Shown piece after piece: positions 53,708 through 61,541 of a stretch of DNA of 64,000 nt. The DNA comes from SCTD01 sp036675425 (GTDB lineage Bacteria > Actinomycetota > Actinomycetes > Mycobacteriales > SCTD01): NCBI GenBank assembly GCA_036675425.1, contig JAKFFB010000191.1, forward strand, positions 7,377 to 71,376, read 5' to 3'. Position numbers and translations under genes: made by a program. Position 1 is the stretch's first letter; each line of letters starts with the position of its first letter. Under the pieces are notes generated by a model. The model saw only the letters and a program-made list of their open reading frames with translations, did not search any database and had not been told where the DNA came from.

Positions 53708-56700
53708 TCAGTACTCCAGGTTCTGCGAGCGGCGACGGATGACGGTGATCTGGTCGCGCTGCGAGCCGATCGGGCCGTAGTAGTTGAAGGCGTACGTCAG
53801 CTGGGCGTGCCCGCCGGCCAGGTGCGTCGGCTTGACCATCAGCCGGGTCAGCGAGTTGTGGTAGCCGCCGCGCTTGCCCTTGCCGGTGCCCTTCTTCTCG
53901 GACTTCGGCACGTTCACGGTGCGCTCGGGGGAGTGGTACTGGAAGACGGTCCCCTCGGGCATCCGGTGGCTGACGATGGCGCGGGCGACGATCGTGCCGT
54001 TCTGGTTCACGGCCTCGATCCACTCGTTGTCCTTCACGCCGATCCGCTCGGCGTCCTGGACGCTCATCCAGATCGCGGGTCCGCCGCGGGACAGAGCGAG
54101 CATGAGCTCGTTGTCGTGGTACATGGAGTGGATCGACCACTTCGCGTGCGGCGTCAGGAAGCGCACCACCACGCCGTCGTCGACCATCTCGCCGGGCGAG
54201 CCGAAGTGGCGCACCATGTCGAGCGGCGGGCGGAAGCCGGGCAGCTGCTCGCCGAGCTCGGCGATCCAGTCGTGCGCGACGAAGAAGTGCTGCCGTCCGG
54301 TGAGGGTGTGCCAGGGCTTGTCGCGCTCGACGTTGAGGGTGAACGGCGAGTAGCGCCGGCCGCCCTTCTCCGAGCCGGACCACTCCGGGCTGGTGAAGAC
54401 CGGCTGCGGTCCCTCCTGCGTCTGGGAGTAGGCGATGACGTCGGTCTCGTGCCCCTCGACCAGATCGGTGAACGGCTGCCCGGTGCGCTCCTCGAGGCGG
54501 GTGAACCCCTCGACCGCGACGCGGCCGTTGGAGACGCCGGAGAGGGCCAGGATCGCGTCGCACATCCGGTCGGCCGTGGCGATGCTCGGCCGACCTGCGC
54601 ACGGGCCGTCCTCGATCACGCCGTTCTGGTGCTTGAGGTAGGCGATCTCGGCGTTCACGTCGACGGTGATGCCCTTGGTCGTGGTGCCGAGCGTGTCGAG
54701 CAGCGGGCCGACCGCACGCATCTTCGCGCCGATGGCGGTGTAGTCGCGCTCGATCGCCACCAGCTTCGGCATCGTCTTGCCGGGCACCGGCTCGCACTCG
54801 CCGCGCTTGTAGTCGCGGGCGCGCCCGTGCGGTGTCGCCAGCTCGTCAGGGGTGTCGTGCTGCAGCGGCGCGGCGAGGACGTCGGTGCGTACGCCGAGGT
54901 GGTCCACGGCCAGCTTGCTGAAGCCGTCGGCAAGTGCCAGGAAGGTGTCGTAGTCGGTGCGGCTCTCGAACGGCGGGTCGATCGCCGGCGAGAACGCGTG
55001 CACGAACGGGTGCATGTCGGTGGTCGAGATGTCGTGCTTCTCGTACCAGGTCGCGGCCGGCAGCACGACGTCGGCGTGCAGGCCGCTGTTGGTCATCCGG
55101 AAGTCCAGCACCGTCAGCAGGTCGAGCTTGCCGATCGGCGCCTCGGACCGCCACTCGACGTCGCGCGGCCGGCCGTCCTCGGGGCATTCGTCGAGCTGCG
55201 CGAGGGAGGTGGCGCCGAGCAGGTGGCGCATGAAGTACTCGTTGCCCTTGCTGGACGAGCCGAGCAGGTTCGCCCGCCACAGGGTCAGCGCGCGCGGGAA
55301 GCTGCGAGGGTCGTCCGGGTCCTCGGCGACGCCCTTGAGCCGGCCGGCCCGGAGCTCGTCGACGACGTACTGCTGCACCGGCACCCCGGCGGCCTTCGCC
55401 TCGTCGGTGAGGTCGAGCGGGTTGCGGGTGAACGCGGGGTGACCGGGGGTCCAGCCGAGCCGCTGGGCGTACGCCACGGCGTCCGCGAACGCCATGCCCG
55501 TGAAGCGGCCCTCGCCCAGCGGGGAGGACAGCTCGTCGGCGGAGACGCGCTCGTAGCGCCACTGGTCGGTGTGCAGGTACCAGAACGGCGTGCTGGCCAT
55601 GTGCCGCGTCGGGCGCTGCCAGTCGAAGGCGAACGACATGTGCTGCTGGCCGGTGACCGGGCGAGCCTTCTCCTGGCCGACGTAGTGCGCCCAGCCTCCG
55701 CCGTTGACGCCCTGGCAGCCGGTCAGCGTCACCAGCGCGATGAACGCGCGGTAGGTCATGTCGGAGTTGAACCACTGGTTGGTGCCGGCGCCGAGCGCGA
55801 TGAGCGAGCGGCCGCGGCTGCGCTCGGCGTTGCGCGCGAACTCGCGGCCGATGCGGGCGGCGAGCTCGGCAGGCACCGACGTGATCGCCTCCTGCCAGGC
55901 AGGGGTGTACGGCTGGGACGCGTCGTCGTACGACGTCGGCCACTCGCCGGGCAGGCCGTCGCGCTGCACGCCGTACTGCGCCAGCAGCAGGTCGAAGACG
56001 CTGGTGACCAGGTGCTCGCCGACCTGCTTCACCGGCACGCCGCGGCGCATGATGCCGCCGCCCTCGGTCGCGCCGACGTCGAAGCGGGGCATGAGCACCT
56101 CGGCCGTCTCGGGCGTGCGATCGAGCAGGCCGAGGGCCGGGACGACGTCGCCGAGGTCGAGGTTCCAGCTGCCCATGCCCTCGGCACCCCAGCGGAACCC
56201 GAGCGAGCCGTTCGGGACGACCAGCTCACCGGTGACCTCGTCGACGAGAACTGTCTTGTGGTCGGCGTTCTCGCTCGTGTCGCCGAGGTCCGCCGCGGTG
56301 AGGAAGCGGTCCGCGGTGAGGTTGCCGTCGGCCGTACGCCGCAAGGTGACGAGGAAGGGCAGGTCGGTGTACTTCCGTGTGTAGTCGAGGAAGTACGGCA
56401 CCTGTCGGTCGCGGAAGAACTCGGTCAGCACGACGTGGCCCATCGCCATCGCGAGGGCGCCGTCGGTGCCGGGGTGCGGGGCCAGCCAGTCGTCGGCGAA
56501 CTTCACGTTCTCGGCGTAGTCCGGGCTGACCGCGACGACCTTGGTACCGCGGTAGCGCGCCTCGGCGAGGAAGTGCGCGTCCGGCGTGCGGGTGATGGGG
56601 ATGTTGCTGCCCCACATCACCAGGTAGGTGCTGTTCCACCAGTCGGCCGACTCGGGCACGTCGGTCTGGTCGCCCCACACCTGCGGGCTCGCGATCGGCA

Positions 56701-57412
56701 GGTCGGCGTACCAGTCGTAGAACGACAGCAGCGTGCCGCCGATGAGCGAGTGGTAGCGGGTGCCGGCCGCGAAGGACGCCATCGACATCGCGGGGATCGG
56801 GGAGAAGCCGACGACGCGGTCCGGGCCGTAGGTCTTGGTCGTCCAGACGTGCCCGGCCGCGACCATCTCGACCGCCTCGTCCTGCGTCGCGCGGACGAAG
56901 CCGCCCTTGCCGCGGGCCGACTTGTACGCCTTCGCCTTGAGGTCGTTCTCGACGATGTCGGCCCAGGCGAGGACCGGGTCGCCGAGGCGGTCCAGCGAGT
57001 CGCGCCACATGGCCATGAGGACGCCCCGGACGTACGGGTGCTTCACGCGGCTGGGCGAGTAGGTGTACCAGCTGAACGACGCGCCACGGGGGCAGCCGCG
57101 GGGCTCGTAGTCGGGGCTGTCCGGACCGGTCGTCGGGTAGTCCGTGGCCTGGTGCTCCCAGGTGATGAGGCCGTCCTTGACGAAGACGTTCCAGCTGCAG
57201 GAGCCGGTGCAGTTGACGCCGTGGGTTGACCGGACGACCTTGTCGGCGCTGTAGCGGTCCCGGTAGAAGCTGTCCCAGCTGCTGTCGCTGACCTGGTGCA
57301 GGGTGCGGCCGTCGGTCGACACCGTCTCCTTGGTGAGGAAGCGGCGGGCCGCGAGCAGCGGTCCGGTGCCGGGGACGGTCGTGCTGCGCGGGGGCGTGGT
57401 GGTGCGGTCCAC
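53708..57412 (-). CDS. narG: Respiratory nitrate reductase, catalytic alpha subunit
   Basis: A 1234-residue, full-length molybdenum bis-MGD subunit. The FS0 cluster motif HGVNCTGSCSWNVFVKDG with the later RGCPRGASFSWY is intact (about residues 64-120). The Mo-ligand Asp is in YLVMWGSNIPITRTPDAHF (about 245). GAGTNQWFNSDMTYRAF, GCQGVNGGGWAHYVGQEK and the C-terminal YNSL/YHNSLTRLMVKPTHL with NYYGPIGSQRD are all typical. It reduces nitrate to nitrite on the cytosolic face. First gene of narGHJI; a perfect DosR-like palindrome is 67 bases upstream. Confidence 0.95.
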   Translation of the reverse strand: MDRTTTPPRSTTVPGTGPLLAARRFLTKETVSTDGRTLHQVSDSSWDSFYRDRYSADKVVRSTHGVNCTGSCSWNVFVKDGLITWEHQATDYPTTGPDSPDYEPRGCPRGASFSWYTYSPSRVKHPYVRGVLMAMWRDSLDRLGDPVLAWADIVENDLKAKAYKSARGKGGFVRATQDEAVEMVAAGHVWTTKTYGPDRVVGFSPIPAMSMASFAAGTRYHSLIGGTLLSFYDWYADLPIASPQVWGDQTDVPESADWWNSTYLVMWGSNIPITRTPDAHFLAEARYRGTKVVAVSPDYAENVKFADDWLAPHPGTDGALAMAMGHVVLTEFFRDRQVPYFLDYTRKYTDLPFLVTLRRTADGNLTADRFLTAADLGDTSENADHKTVLVDEVTGELVVPNGSLGFRWGAEGMGSWNLDLGDVVPALGLLDRTPETAEVLMPRFDVGATEGGGIMRRGVPVKQVGEHLVTSVFDLLLAQYGVQRDGLPGEWPTSYDDASQPYTPAWQEAITSVPAELAARIGREFARNAERSRGRSLIALGAGTNQWFNSDMTYRAFIALVTLTGCQGVNGGGWAHYVGQEKARPVTGQQHMSFAFDWQRPTRHMASTPFWYLHTDQWRYERVSADELSSPLGEGRFTGMAFADAVAYAQRLGWTPGHPAFTRNPLDLTDEAKAAGVPVQQYVVDELRAGRLKGVAEDPDDPRSFPRALTLWRANLLGSSSKGNEYFMRHLLGATSLAQLDECPEDGRPRDVEWRSEAPIGKLDLLTVLDFRMTNSGLHADVVLPAATWYEKHDISTTDMHPFVHAFSPAIDPPFESRTDYDTFLALADGFSKLAVDHLGVRTDVLAAPLQHDTPDELATPHGRARDYKRGECEPVPGKTMPKLVAIERDYTAIGAKMRAVGPLLDTLGTTTKGITVDVNAEIAYLKHQNGVIEDGPCAGRPSIATADRMCDAILALSGVSNGRVAVEGFTRLEERTGQPFTDLVEGHETDVIAYSQTQEGPQPVFTSPEWSGSEKGGRRYSPFTLNVERDKPWHTLTGRQHFFVAHDWIAELGEQLPGFRPPLDMVRHFGSPGEMVDDGVVVRFLTPHAKWSIHSMYHDNELMLALSRGGPAIWMSVQDAERIGVKDNEWIEAVNQNGTIVARAIVSHRMPEGTVFQYHSPERTVNVPKSEKKGTGKGKRGGYHNSLTRLMVKPTHLAGGHAQLTYAFNYYGPIGSQRDQITVIRRRSQNLEY

Positions 57413-57478
57413 GGGTCTGCTCCAGGCGTCGGTGCGGGGTGTCTGTCCAGCCTCGGGCGGGAGGGGCCTGCCTGACCC

Positions 57479-57492
57479 GGGACCAAGGTCCC
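57479..57492. promoter_or_regulatory. Perfect DosR/DevR-like palindrome upstream of narG
   Basis: GGGACCAAGGTCCC is a perfect 14-bp palindrome matching the DosR core GGGAC-N4-GTCCC. It is 67 bases from the narG start, between narG and the end of the nitroreductase gene, a typical distance for an activator in this family. Confidence 0.65.
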
Positions 57493-57514
57493 GCCGGGTC
57501 CGGCCGACAGTCCC

Positions 57515-58435
57515 TCAGTCGGGGACCAGGACCTGCTCGACGGGGCGTCGCCCGGTGCGGGCGGTGCCGAGGCCGGAGGGGTAGCCGGTGCGCAGCACCA
57601 TCTGCGGTGCCCCCTGCAGGGCGAGCACGCCGCGCAGCGCGTCCCGCACGGTCGGCAGCTCGAGGGTCAGCGTGGCCGGTGCTGCGACCAGCCCGGCATC
57701 GGTCGCCTCGAGCAGCACGCGCGCGAGCGCGCGGCCGGAGCGCACCCAGTCGACCGGCTCGTCGCCGGCGGTGCCGAGGACGAGGACGACATCGCGCAGG
57801 CTGGTCTCGCGGGCTACCGGTGAGGCGCTGTTGCGCGGCGCCCAGCCGGGAACGAGGTCGGCGGGCAGGCCGTCGGCCGGGGTGGGCTCGTCGCGGGCCC
57901 ACGCGGCGCGCTCCTGCCGGGCCTCGACGTCGGCGCGCAGGCTCGCCTGGGCGTGCGCCTGCAGGACGGCGAGCTCGAGCATGTCGCCGGTCGAGAGAAC
58001 TTGCAGCCAGGCGCCTTCCGTCTCCGCTGCCTGCTCGAGGCGGGCGAGCACGTGGCTCGAGACCGGCTCGTCGGAGAACGCGCTCCGGTCGGTGTGTCGC
58101 CGGGGGACGGCCGCGAGCAGCCGCAGCTCGTGGGCGGTCGCCGGGACGGCGTGCACGAGAGCGAGCTCGGCGACGACGTCCGGCTCGGGAAGCAGCGTGG
58201 GGGTTCCCGTCATGCCGAGAGCGCGCAGGGCGAGCTGGGCGTTGAGCGAGGCGGCGCCGCAGCTGATGTGCATCTCGCGGCCGGCCGGGTCCTGCCGGGG
58301 GAGCAACCGGCTGCGGTCCGCGCGCACCTGCACGCGATCGGGCAGGACCGCGAACAGCCAGGGCTGGCTGTTGTGCACGGACGGTGCGGCGGTGGCGGCC
58401 TCCACGACGGAGTGCGCCTGGGAGGGGGAGAGCAT
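57515..58435 (-). CDS. Acg-like nitroreductase-family protein
   Basis: A 306-residue flavin nitroreductase-fold protein of the Acg/Rv2032 type. The opening VVEAATAAPSVHNSQPWLF is diagnostic, followed by DRSRLLPRQDPAGREMHISCGAASLNAQLALRALG (about 40-75), RRHTDRSAFSDEPVS (about 120) and a C-terminal PQMVLRTGYPSG. Mycobacterial members belong to the DosR dormancy regulon and may sequester FMN. The start is uncertain: ATG at 58435 gives the usual short N-terminus, a GTG at 58513 would add 26 residues. A DosR-like half-palindrome lies at 58472-58485. Confidence 0.82.
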   Translation of the reverse strand: MLSPSQAHSVVEAATAAPSVHNSQPWLFAVLPDRVQVRADRSRLLPRQDPAGREMHISCGAASLNAQLALRALGMTGTPTLLPEPDVVAELALVHAVPATAHELRLLAAVPRRHTDRSAFSDEPVSSHVLARLEQAAETEGAWLQVLSTGDMLELAVLQAHAQASLRADVEARQERAAWARDEPTPADGLPADLVPGWAPRNSASPVARETSLRDVVLVLGTAGDEPVDWVRSGRALARVLLEATDAGLVAAPATLTLELPTVRDALRGVLALQGAPQMVLRTGYPSGLGTARTGRRPVEQVLVPD

Positions 58436-58471
58436 GGGGTCAGGGTGCGGTCGCTCCGCCGGGTCGTGCCT

Positions 58472-58485
58472 GAGGCGAAGGTCCC
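58472..58485 (-). promoter_or_regulatory. Weak DosR-like box between nitroreductase and DUF305 genes
   Basis: On the minus strand, GGGACCTTCGCCTC keeps the strong half (GGGACCTTCG, identical to the narK box) but only part of the second half. It lies upstream of the nitroreductase start and in the divergent region with the DUF305 gene. Weaker than the other three boxes. Confidence 0.4.
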
Positions 58486-58542
58486 GGGTGGTGAGTGCTT
58501 CCGCCTCCTGCACGCCCGTCGTACCCGGGGCAGACTCGGACC

Positions 58543-59205
58543 ATGACCACGACTGCTGAGCGCTCGTCGTCCGTGGAGGTGCCGGCCCGCCGGCCGATCG
58601 CGTGGTGGCCGCTGCTCGCCGGGCTCCTCGTGGTGCTCGCCCTCGGTGGCGGGCTGCTGCTCGGCCGCGGGATGACCTCCGGCGTCGAGCGGATCGACAA
58701 CCCGGTCGACGTCGGCTTCGCGCAGGACATGAAGATCCACCACGCGCAGGCGGCCGAGATGAGCGCGATCGTCCACGCGCGCTCGTCGGATCCGGACGTG
58801 AGCTACCTCGCCCTCGACATCCTGACCACCCAGCAGGCGCAGATCGGCATGATGAGCGGCTGGCTCGACCTGTGGCGGCAGACCCAGACCTCCACCCGGC
58901 CGGTGATGTCGTGGATGGGGCACGCGGGCCCGATGGAGGGGATGGCGACCGACGAGGAGATCGCGGCGCTGAAGACGCTGCCGGTGAAGCAGATGGAGGA
59001 GCAGTTCCTCCGGCTGATGATCCGCCACCACGCCGGCGCGCTGCCGATGGCGGCCTACGAGGTGGAGCGCGGTGAGAGCCCGGAGCTGGTCGGGCTGGCC
59101 CGCGGGATGGAGCAGGGGCAGACGGCTGAGATCGACCAGATGCAGACGATGCTCATGGAGCGCGGCTGGAAGATGGAGCCAGGCTTCGGGCACAGCAGCC
59201 ACTGA
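58543..59205 (+). CDS. DUF305 membrane-anchored protein
   Basis: A 220-residue protein with an uncleaved N-terminal membrane anchor (WWPLLAGLLVVLALGGGLLLG, about 21-41) and an extracytoplasmic ferritin-like four-helix DUF305 domain. FAQDMKIHHAQAAEMSAIV and FLRLMIRHHAGALPMAAYE carry the paired His/Met-rich motifs of this family, which may bind copper or other metal. ATG at 58543, close to the divergent nitroreductase. Function not established. Confidence 0.85.
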   Translation: MTTTAERSSSVEVPARRPIAWWPLLAGLLVVLALGGGLLLGRGMTSGVERIDNPVDVGFAQDMKIHHAQAAEMSAIVHARSSDPDVSYLALDILTTQQAQIGMMSGWLDLWRQTQTSTRPVMSWMGHAGPMEGMATDEEIAALKTLPVKQMEEQFLRLMIRHHAGALPMAAYEVERGESPELVGLARGMEQGQTAEIDQMQTMLMERGWKMEPGFGHSSH

Positions 59206-59335
59206 GGCATGGCGGTCGCGCTCGCGGGAGGAAGCACGTGCACCTCGGGGTGCGCCGGGGTGGATCGTGCACCTGGAGCCTCGATGGGGGCGAGCGGCGC
59301 GTCCTTCCTCCCAGCGGTGGGCCATCCTGTGGGGC

Positions 59336-59503
59336 ATGCGGTTCTACGCCGAGGTGCTCCTCGCCCTGGTCGTCTCGGGGATCGGCGTCATCGCCGCGCT
59401 GCTCGGCGAGACCGACGACGCCCCGGGGCTGGTGGGCATCGGCTGCCTGCTGGTGGCCGGGGCCGTGCTGCTCGGCGTGCGAGCCGGACGCCGCAGCCGG
59501 TAG
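59336..59503 (+). CDS. Small two-helix membrane protein
   Basis: A 55-residue protein: YAEVLLALVVSGIGVIAALLG and LVGIGCLLVAGAVLLGVRAG are two clear membrane helices, with a basic C-terminus (RAGRRSR). No SD of note; the ATG at 59336 fits the first helix best. Too short to assign a function. Confidence 0.55.
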   Translation: MRFYAEVLLALVVSGIGVIAALLGETDDAPGLVGIGCLLVAGAVLLGVRAGRRSR

Positions 59504-59554
59504 TGCCCGCCGAGGCACCCGGTATGCTGCCCTCTCGTGCCGCTCGCGGCACAC

Positions 59555-59627
59555 GCGCCCGTAGCTCAACGGATAGAGCACTTGACTACGGATCAAGAGG
59601 TTAGGGGTTCGAATCCCTTCGGGCGCA
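59555..59627 (+). tRNA. tRNA-Arg (anticodon ACG)
   Basis: Acceptor stem GCGCCCG (59555-59561) pairs with CGGGCGC (59620-59626), discriminator A. Anticodon stem CTTGA/TCAAG encloses CTACGGA with anticodon ACG (A34 becomes inosine), reading CGU/CGC/CGA. T-arm AGGGGTTCGAATCCCTT. CCA not encoded. It marks the start of DNA that looks horizontally acquired. Confidence 0.97.
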
Positions 59628-59833
59628 CACGGTAACGCCGCTGGTCAGGCGGCTGTTGGCAGGGCGCTCACACCGGGACAGTCCGCCGGCCTGTAGCCGA
59701 CGATGTAGCCACAGCGGCATTCTCGTGTTGGGGACTGCGCGAGCAGGTGCCGCGCGGCTCGCCACACTGGTGTCCCTTGCGGAGTCGCTTTCGTAGCGGG
59801 GCAGGGTGACGCTTCGAAACCGACGAAAGGTGC

Positions 59834-60064
59834 GTGTCCGCGTTGGGGCTCTTCGGAGGCAAGAAGTTCAAGGTTGGCGATCGCGTCGAGTACCGGAACC
59901 CGGACCGTGAAGGGGCCGTCATCACCGGCGTGGTTGAGGACGTTCAAGAAGACATGGGCACGCAGCCACTCGTCTTCTTCGACTGGGAAGACACGCCGGA
60001 GGGAGGCTACGGACCACCCTTCATGTACCTAGACGAGTGCAAGCGAACAGTCCGGCGCGCCTGA
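59834..60064 (+). CDS. Small hypothetical protein, SH3-like
   Basis: A 76-residue protein with no family I recognise. FKVGDRVEYRNPDREGAVITGVVED reads like a small beta-barrel (SH3/KOW-like), then an acidic stretch and FMYLDECKRTVRR. GTG start at 59834 preceded by AAAGG. The base composition is closer to the downstream island than to the core genome. Confidence 0.6.
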   Translation: MSALGLFGGKKFKVGDRVEYRNPDREGAVITGVVEDVQEDMGTQPLVFFDWEDTPEGGYGPPFMYLDECKRTVRRA

Positions 60065-60103
60065 GACGACGTGGAGGTAGTGCCCGGCGCCGCCCTAACC
60101 GGC

Positions 60104-60925
60104 TCATTGGGGGCGGTTGACCAAATCACTTACGCGGCTCACGAGCCGGGCTTTCAGGTCTTCGAGACCCTCCCGGTTGGGCAGGTAAGACAGGTAGCGG
60201 ATGTGCTGCACGTCGAACGGGACATCGCTGGCTGACTGCGTGATGTGGATGACGTCTCGGCCGAGGGTGTGGGCGATCCCCGTCTCGTACATGACGTTCG
60301 CGTTCCTGCCCGACAGGTCCGAGATGACGACTCGCGCCCGCCAGAGCAGCGAAACGACATCATCGATGACGGTGTCGTTCTCCCAGATGTCGTCCGCGCG
60401 CAGGCAGCGAAGGTCGAGGGATGTCACCGCGTCCTTCAAGGCGTTGTAGACGGGAGTGAACCCGGCGCCGAACGGCATCATCACCGCCACAAGGTCTTGC
60501 TCTCGCGGGGACGACGGAAGGTTGAAAACCTTGGGTGTAGGTGTGGATGACAACTCATCGAACAACACGCCGTGTAGATCGGCGTCCTTCACGGACCAGT
60601 GATGGCGGGTGAACTGAAAGTCGCCTATCCCAAGTTCATTCGCCTTCGCGACCACAAGAGTGCTGGGGACCACCCGCAACGGCGTGAACTGGTACCGGAA
60701 CGTCCCTCCGCTCGGCGTCAAGTGGTGCAGGCGTCCGATCCTTGCGACTTGTTCTGAATCGCCGTCGCCGGTCTCGGGCATGACGACCGTTGGCAAGTTC
60801 ACGAGCCGACTCACGTCGATCCGGCCATCCGGCCGGATGTACTGGCGCACAGGGTCTTCCGTGTACTCCAACATGCGCGCGGCGCCTGCAGAGCCGTCGG
60901 TGTAGCCGACGATCAGGTTGAACAT
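60104..60925 (-). CDS. Nucleoside-deoxyribosyltransferase/TIR-like domain protein
   Basis: A 273-residue protein. The C-terminal half (about 150-270) is a Rossmann-like NDT/TIR-type domain: LVAVMMPFGAGFTPVYNALKDAV, then RARVVISDLSGRNANVMYETGIAHTLG, with the catalytic-type Glu in YETG. The N-terminal 140 residues (starting MFNLIVGYTDGSAG) are of an unrecognised type. Proteins with this C-terminal domain occur widely near phage-defence genes and may act on NAD or nucleosides. It is alone on its strand inside the island. Confidence 0.72.
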   Translation of the reverse strand: MFNLIVGYTDGSAGAARMLEYTEDPVRQYIRPDGRIDVSRLVNLPTVVMPETGDGDSEQVARIGRLHHLTPSGGTFRYQFTPLRVVPSTLVVAKANELGIGDFQFTRHHWSVKDADLHGVLFDELSSTPTPKVFNLPSSPREQDLVAVMMPFGAGFTPVYNALKDAVTSLDLRCLRADDIWENDTVIDDVVSLLWRARVVISDLSGRNANVMYETGIAHTLGRDVIHITQSASDVPFDVQHIRYLSYLPNREGLEDLKARLVSRVSDLVNRPQ

Positions 60926-61212
60926 GCCCGGAGGCTAGCGATGTCTTCAGCAGTACGGCGTGCAGCGGAGTGCCCATGTACGCGCGCTTGGCGGACCGAC
61001 GGCCCTTCCACACAAAGTTGAGAATGACGCTGGCGATCGGCGTGTCGACTAGCTTTGAGATTGTCCTTATGCCAAGCTTTCGAGTGACCTCTGCCTTCTG
61101 CGACACGCCCGGCGAGCGAGGTCCCACACCGTGTCGGGGGCCGGTGCTCTCATGGATCCAGCTCGGGCGCAAGGCGCGCCGTTCCCCCGGGCCGTTACAG
61201 AGAGGAAGGCCA

Positions 61213-61374
61213 ATGGTTCCCCTGGGAACGACTGGCAAGACCGGGGAGCGCTCCCCGGAGAGTGGAGTCTGGGAGGTCGTTGGCGACGGAGGTACAGCCC
61301 CGATTGCCAAGCACAACGTCTTCCCGCCGTACAAGAACAAGGCCGTGACCTGGAAGCTCAAGCAGTACGCGTAG
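61213..61374 (+). CDS. YjzC-like mini-protein
   Basis: A 53-residue protein, MVPLGTTGKTGERSPESG, then VWEVVG, PIAKHNVFPPYKNKAVTWKL. The pattern PxSGxWxVVG followed by a charged PPYxxxxVTWxL is that of small YjzC-like proteins found on plasmids, phages and islands. A good RBS AGAGGAAGG (61201-61209) fits this internal ATG better than the longer open frame starting at 60970. A strong hairpin follows. Confidence 0.65.
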   Translation: MVPLGTTGKTGERSPESGVWEVVGDGGTAPIAKHNVFPPYKNKAVTWKLKQYA

Positions 61375-61393
61375 GCCAGGGCTGAAGCCAGCC

Positions 61394-61436
61394 GGCTGAG
61401 GGACCGAGGTACCTGAATTACCTCGGTCCCTCAGCC
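61394..61436. terminator. Perfect 18-bp hairpin
   Basis: GGCTGAGGGACCGAGGTA (61394-61411) and TACCTCGGTCCCTCAGCC (61419-61436) are perfect reverse complements with a 7-base loop. It is located 20 bases after the mini-protein stop and about 105 before the methyltransferase start. Without a U-run it is a probable terminator, but it could also be a protein-binding or attachment site. Confidence 0.7.
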
Positions 61437-61541
61437 ACTGGCGAGTCTAGGGCGATGAGTCGCCAGGCGGGTGGCTTCAGGCCCCCGCGCGCCGCGCGGC
61501 GGAACGCTCCTTCTGTCGGGGGCCGCCGATAGGGTTCGCGC

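Noticed and set aside
53555..57229. A 1224-codon open frame antisense to narG and narH
   Set aside because: Composition (Arg/Val/Gly/Asp-rich, no domain) is that of a reverse-frame shadow; the opposite strand has complete NarG.
59645..59947. 100-codon minus-strand frame after tRNA-Arg
   Set aside because: No start signal or domain, and it overlaps the better supported plus-strand gene at 59834.
60970..61212. N-terminal 81-codon extension of the YjzC-like protein
   Set aside because: The extension shows no similarity to small YjzC-like proteins, and the internal ATG at 61213 has a good ribosome-binding site.
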